From positions 1 through 64,000 of the forward strand of contig DATNFU010000026.1 of assembly GCA_035606235.1 (NCBI GenBank): a stretch of 64,000 bases of DNA. Reading direction: 5' to 3'. The DNA comes from 66-474 sp035606235 (lineage in GTDB: Bacteria; Pseudomonadota; Gammaproteobacteria; Xanthomonadales; Rhodanobacteraceae). A model generated the notes under the pieces. That model saw only the letters and a program-made list of their open reading frames with translations, had not been told where the DNA came from and searched no databases. Each line of letters opens with the position of its first letter. The first letter of the stretch is position 1. A program made the translations under genes and the position numbers. Positions 61,357 to 64,000 of this stretch are shown one piece after another.

Positions 61357-61446
61357 GTGTTGCGTGGATGGCCGCTGTCACGCGCAAGGACAATGCATTT
61401 CAAGTGCGGCGATGGACGACCACTTTCATGCGCAGGGATAGCGCAT
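61357..61446. repeat. Two-hairpin repeats, tandem copies at 61.4 kb
   Basis: Two adjacent copies (about 61357-61400 and 61401-61446). Copy 2 has the hairpin-1 arms AAGTG and CACTT around the ATGGACG loop, and a perfect hairpin 2 ATGCGC (61428-61433), AGGGATA, GCGCAT (61441-61446), nearly identical to that of the 22.5 kb copy. They lie in the divergent gap between def and the LysM gene. Confidence 0.6.
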
Positions 61447-61559
61447 AACTGTGGCCCAATTGGCGTTATCCAACCCTGCCGCATCGCTAGGATGCCCATT
61501 GTAAGCCCATTTCATATACACTCGGCCAAAATCGCTGGGGGATCGGGGGATTGCCGCCT

Positions 61560-62681
61560 ATGTTTAAGAAAGCGCTTGCGCTCGTCGCCGGCCTGCTGGT
61601 GACCCTCGCCGCGTATGCCGCGGCTTCGGACCTGCGCGCCGATCATCCTTCCACCTACGTGGTGCAAAAGGGCGACACGCTCTGGAGCATTTCCGCGCGC
61701 TTCCTGCAGAAGCCGTGGCTGTGGCCGGAAATCTGGGATGTCAACCAGCAGGTCCACAACCCGCACCTGATCTATCCCGGCGACGTGCTGGAACTGGGCG
61801 TAGACAATCGGCTGCACATTGCCGAACACGCCCGTGAACAAGCCAACCCGATCCCGACCGTGCCGCTCGCCGATATCGAGCCCTTCCTGCACGATCTGCG
61901 CGTGATGAGTTCGCACGATCTGGCGCACACTCCCTACGTGGTCGCCGCCGAAGAGGATCAACCGCGTGCGATCGAGGGCCAGTTCGTCTACGTGCGCGGG
62001 CTGAACGCGGCGCCCGGCCAGCGTTTCGCGCTGGCACGCCCGACCCATGTCTATCGCCGCTACAAGGGCGAGCGCCCGCATCCATACGAAGTGGCGCATC
62101 TGCTCAATAGCGACGTCGAGGTGGTTTCCGGTCCATGGGATGAAGATTTCCGCAACGACAACATGATGGGCCGCGGCACCGAGATCGGCACCGAAGTCGA
62201 GATCATCGGCACCGTGCGGGTGCTGAAGGGCGGCGATCCGGCCACCACCCTGCTGACCAATGCCAAGATGGAAATTCGTCCCGGCGATCGCCTGCTGCCG
62301 GTGGACGACGCGCCCTACGACCCCAACTTCTACCCGCACCCGGTGCCGGCCCTGGCCCCCTATGCGCGCGTGCTGGCGTTCTCCAACGGCATGGATTCCA
62401 CCTCGTCGGAAGGGCCGAACTCCGTGGTCGCCCTGTCAATGGGCAGCGCCGACGGCGTGAACGATGGCACCACGTTCGCGATCTACCATCCGGGGGACGA
62501 GATCACCGACGACGTGGCCGGCGATAGTCGCAAGCGCTCGTTTGGCCCGCATGTGAAACTGCCGGCCGAATTTGTCGGCCACGTGATGGTATTCCGCACC
62601 TTCGATCACGTGAGCTACGGCCTGATCATGGATGGCATCAAACCGGTGCACATCAACGACACGCTCGAACTGCCGGAATAA
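61560..62681 (+). CDS. LysM-domain peptidoglycan-binding protein
   Basis: 373 residues. Signal peptide (MFKKALALVAGLLVTLAAYAAA) is followed by a LysM domain (about 30-85: TYVVQKGDTLWSISARFLQK, WPEIWDVNQQVHNPHLIYPGD), which binds peptidoglycan. The remainder (about 90-373) is a beta-rich domain ending in HINDTLELPE. Homologues are found next to dprA and divergent from def-fmt in many gammaproteobacteria and are thought to be periplasmic cell-wall proteins. A TTG at 61551 is an alternative start but lacks a reason; the ATG is preferred. It precedes dprA by 178 bases. Confidence 0.92.
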   Translation: MFKKALALVAGLLVTLAAYAAASDLRADHPSTYVVQKGDTLWSISARFLQKPWLWPEIWDVNQQVHNPHLIYPGDVLELGVDNRLHIAEHAREQANPIPTVPLADIEPFLHDLRVMSSHDLAHTPYVVAAEEDQPRAIEGQFVYVRGLNAAPGQRFALARPTHVYRRYKGERPHPYEVAHLLNSDVEVVSGPWDEDFRNDNMMGRGTEIGTEVEIIGTVRVLKGGDPATTLLTNAKMEIRPGDRLLPVDDAPYDPNFYPHPVPALAPYARVLAFSNGMDSTSSEGPNSVVALSMGSADGVNDGTTFAIYHPGDEITDDVAGDSRKRSFGPHVKLPAEFVGHVMVFRTFDHVSYGLIMDGIKPVHINDTLELPE

Positions 62682-62690
62682 CTCTCTTCT

Positions 62691-62715
62691 GGGCCAGCGA
62701 TCTTGCTTGGCCCTT
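62691..62715 (+). terminator. Weak hairpin after the LysM gene
   Basis: GGGCCA (62691-62696) pairs with TGGCCC (62708-62713) around an 11-base loop, followed by TTGG. The stem is short and lacks a proper T tract, so this is a low-confidence terminator. Confidence 0.3.
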
Positions 62716-62859
62716 GGTTGCGGCCTGGTAGCCCCGGTCCGGTCGCTCTTCCGGCGCGATGCGATTCAACGCGTCGCGTAAACGGTCGGAATTGTCCTAC
62801 GCCACGGCGCGGCTTCGGTCGCGCCGTTTGCGTTTGCGGTTCCCCGTACACTTGCGCGC

Positions 62860-64000
62860 GTGCATACCGACGACGACATCCGCGCCTGGTTGATCCTGCT
62901 GCGCGCGCCCGGCGTCGGGCCAGCCAGCTTGCGGGCGCTGATCGCGCGCGCGGGATCAGCGCAAGATGCATGCAACGCCGCGCGCAGGTTCCGTGGTGAA
63001 TCGGGGCTGTCGAACGAGGCGCTCAGCTGGATCGAATCCCCGGATGCCGCGCGGCTGGAAGCCGATCTGACATGGCTCGGACAACCGGATCATCACCTGC
63101 TGCGTTTTAGCGACGCCGATTTCCCGCCGCAACTTGCCGAAATCGCGCAGCCTCCGGCAGCCTTGTTCGTGGCCGGCAACCCGGCGCTGCTGCTCGGCGC
63201 GCAGATCGCGGTGGTCGGTGCGCGCAGCGCCAGCGCGCAGGGGCTGGCGAACGCGCGCGGTTTCGCGCGCGTGTTCGCGCGCGCCGGCCTGACCGTCACC
63301 AGCGGGCTGGCCGACGGCATCGATGGCGCGGCGCATGGCGGCGCACTGGATGCAAGCGGTGTCACCATCGCGGTGATCGGCACCGGCGCCGACCTCGTTT
63401 ATCCGCGCAAACACCGCGAGCTCAGCCACCGTATCGTCGAGCGCGGTGCCATCGTCAGCGAATATCCGCTTGGCACACCGGCGCGCGCCGAGCATTTCCC
63501 ACAACGCAACAGGCTGATCGCGGGTCTGGCGCTGGGCACGCTCATTGTCGAAGCCGGCCTGCAATCCGGGTCGCTGATCACCGCGCGGCTGGCCGGCGAA
63601 ATGGGCCGAGAGGTGTTTGCCTTGCCGGGTTCCATCCACAACCCGCTGGCGCGCGGCTGCCATCGGCTGATCCGCGATGGCGCGCGGCTGACGGAGACCG
63701 CGCAGGAAGTGATCGAGGCGCTGGCGCCCGGCGCGCATGCGCTCGGCGCGGAACTGCGCGCGCGACTGGATGCCGCGCCGGCGGACGCGTCTTCCGACCC
63801 CCGTTCTGCCCGGGCCGACGACCCGGATTACGCCAAACTGCTTGCGGCGTTGGGCGAGACACCGGCGGGGTTGGATGAATTGGCGGCGCGGACCGGCTTG
63901 AATCCGGCCGCGTTGTCCTCGATGTTGCTGTTGCTGGAACTGGAAGGCGCTGTCGGGCCGGCTGTAAATGGCCGTTGGCAAAGGCTTTTTGTGCCCTCCG
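62860..64000 (+). CDS. dprA: DNA-processing protein DprA, partial at the window end
   Basis: 380 codons from GTG at 62860, still open at the window end. DprA protects incoming single-stranded DNA and loads RecA during natural transformation. An N-terminal SAM-like region (LILLRAPGVGPASLRALI) precedes the Rossmann-like core with IAVVGARSASAQGLANARGFA, VTSGLADGIDGAAHGGAL (the SGxA/GIDxxAH motif), ISEYPLG-type YPLGTPARAEHFPQRNR and GSIHNPLARGCHRLI. The C-terminal winged-helix (DLA) domain is visible (LLAALGETPAGLDELAARTGLNPAALSSMLLLLELEG). The final residues are beyond the edge. Confidence 0.95.
   Translation, partial: MHTDDDIRAWLILLRAPGVGPASLRALIARAGSAQDACNAARRFRGESGLSNEALSWIESPDAARLEADLTWLGQPDHHLLRFSDADFPPQLAEIAQPPAALFVAGNPALLLGAQIAVVGARSASAQGLANARGFARVFARAGLTVTSGLADGIDGAAHGGALDASGVTIAVIGTGADLVYPRKHRELSHRIVERGAIVSEYPLGTPARAEHFPQRNRLIAGLALGTLIVEAGLQSGSLITARLAGEMGREVFALPGSIHNPLARGCHRLIRDGARLTETAQEVIEALAPGAHALGAELRARLDAAPADASSDPRSARADDPDYAKLLAALGETPAGLDELAARTGLNPAALSSMLLLLELEGAVGPAVNGRWQRLFVPS

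Noticed and set aside
61460..61470. DnaA-like sequence TTATCCAAC near 61463
   Set aside because: It differs from the consensus at two positions and is single, so it gives no support for a DnaA site.
1..64000. tRNA genes, rRNA genes, CRISPR arrays, insertion sequences and prophage genes
   Set aside because: Reading the gaps gave no cloverleaf-like T-arm, no regularly spaced direct repeats other than those listed, and no transposase, integrase or phage gene.

Overview
The window looks like a chromosomal segment of a GC-rich gammaproteobacterium of the Xanthomonadales, most probably Rhodanobacteraceae-like. The support is gene content and order: a lipoyl-domain-bearing dihydrolipoamide dehydrogenase behind a single-lipoyl AceF, ftsEX close to rpoH, a def-fmt-rsmB block divergent from a LysM gene and dprA, and many DUF4124, DUF3617 and DUF3667 proteins. 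This assignment is inferred from gene style, not from a marker gene. No tRNA, rRNA, CRISPR array, insertion sequence or prophage was recognised. The segment is a dense mosaic of housekeeping genes and small envelope genes.

Layout. 0-3 kb: lpdA (cut by the window edge) and aceF, the E3 and E2 of pyruvate dehydrogenase. 3-8 kb: an ABC ATPase, a giant ABC-2 permease fused to an M1-type metallopeptidase, and an MscS channel. 8-14.6 kb: a GAF-GGDEF cyclase, small secreted proteins and a membrane TolB/TPR regulator-like protein. 14.6-22 kb: hypothetical envelope proteins, an EamA transporter divergent from a LysR regulator, DUF4124 and PepSY-like secreted proteins, and an MFS transporter. 21.7-29 kb: an ABC-2 exporter, aceE (E1, about 20 kb from its E2/E3 partners) and maeB. 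29-43.5 kb: a DUF1704 peptidase-like protein overlapping rsgA, an aminotransferase, an SGNH hydrolase, DUF924, a 7TM-DISM diguanylate cyclase, ogt, an SDR, sppA, a MATE pump, DUF3667 and DUF4286. 43.5-51 kb: two perfect inverted DnaA boxes ahead of priA, then rpoH, ung, a double-receiver response regulator, ftsX, ftsE and a TPR protein. 51-58.2 kb: an LPS/sugar-transfer cluster (two GT39, GT9 genes including a frame-broken one and a truncated one, GT2, GT4). 58.3-64 kb: rsmB, fmt, def, a LysM protein and dprA (cut by the window end).

The genes form several functional sets. Pyruvate metabolism: MaeB makes pyruvate, AceE/AceF/LpdA oxidise it. Cell division and stress: FtsEX and sigma-32. Replication, repair and DNA uptake: PriA, Ung, Ogt, DprA. 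Translation and ribosome maturation: RsgA, RsmB, Fmt, Def. Envelope glycan assembly: the glycosyltransferase cluster. c-di-GMP signalling: two diguanylate cyclases.

The most noteworthy non-genic signals are the paired DnaA boxes upstream of priA, a family of two-hairpin repeats (three tandem copies at 52.7-52.9 kb and further copies at 22.5 and 61.4 kb), a second dispersed inverted-repeat family starting GTCCGC, and a consensus-like promoter giving rpoH a long leader. I did not find a clearly new multigene defence or biosynthetic system; the best candidates for new biology are the ABC-permease/peptidase fusion and the repeat families.
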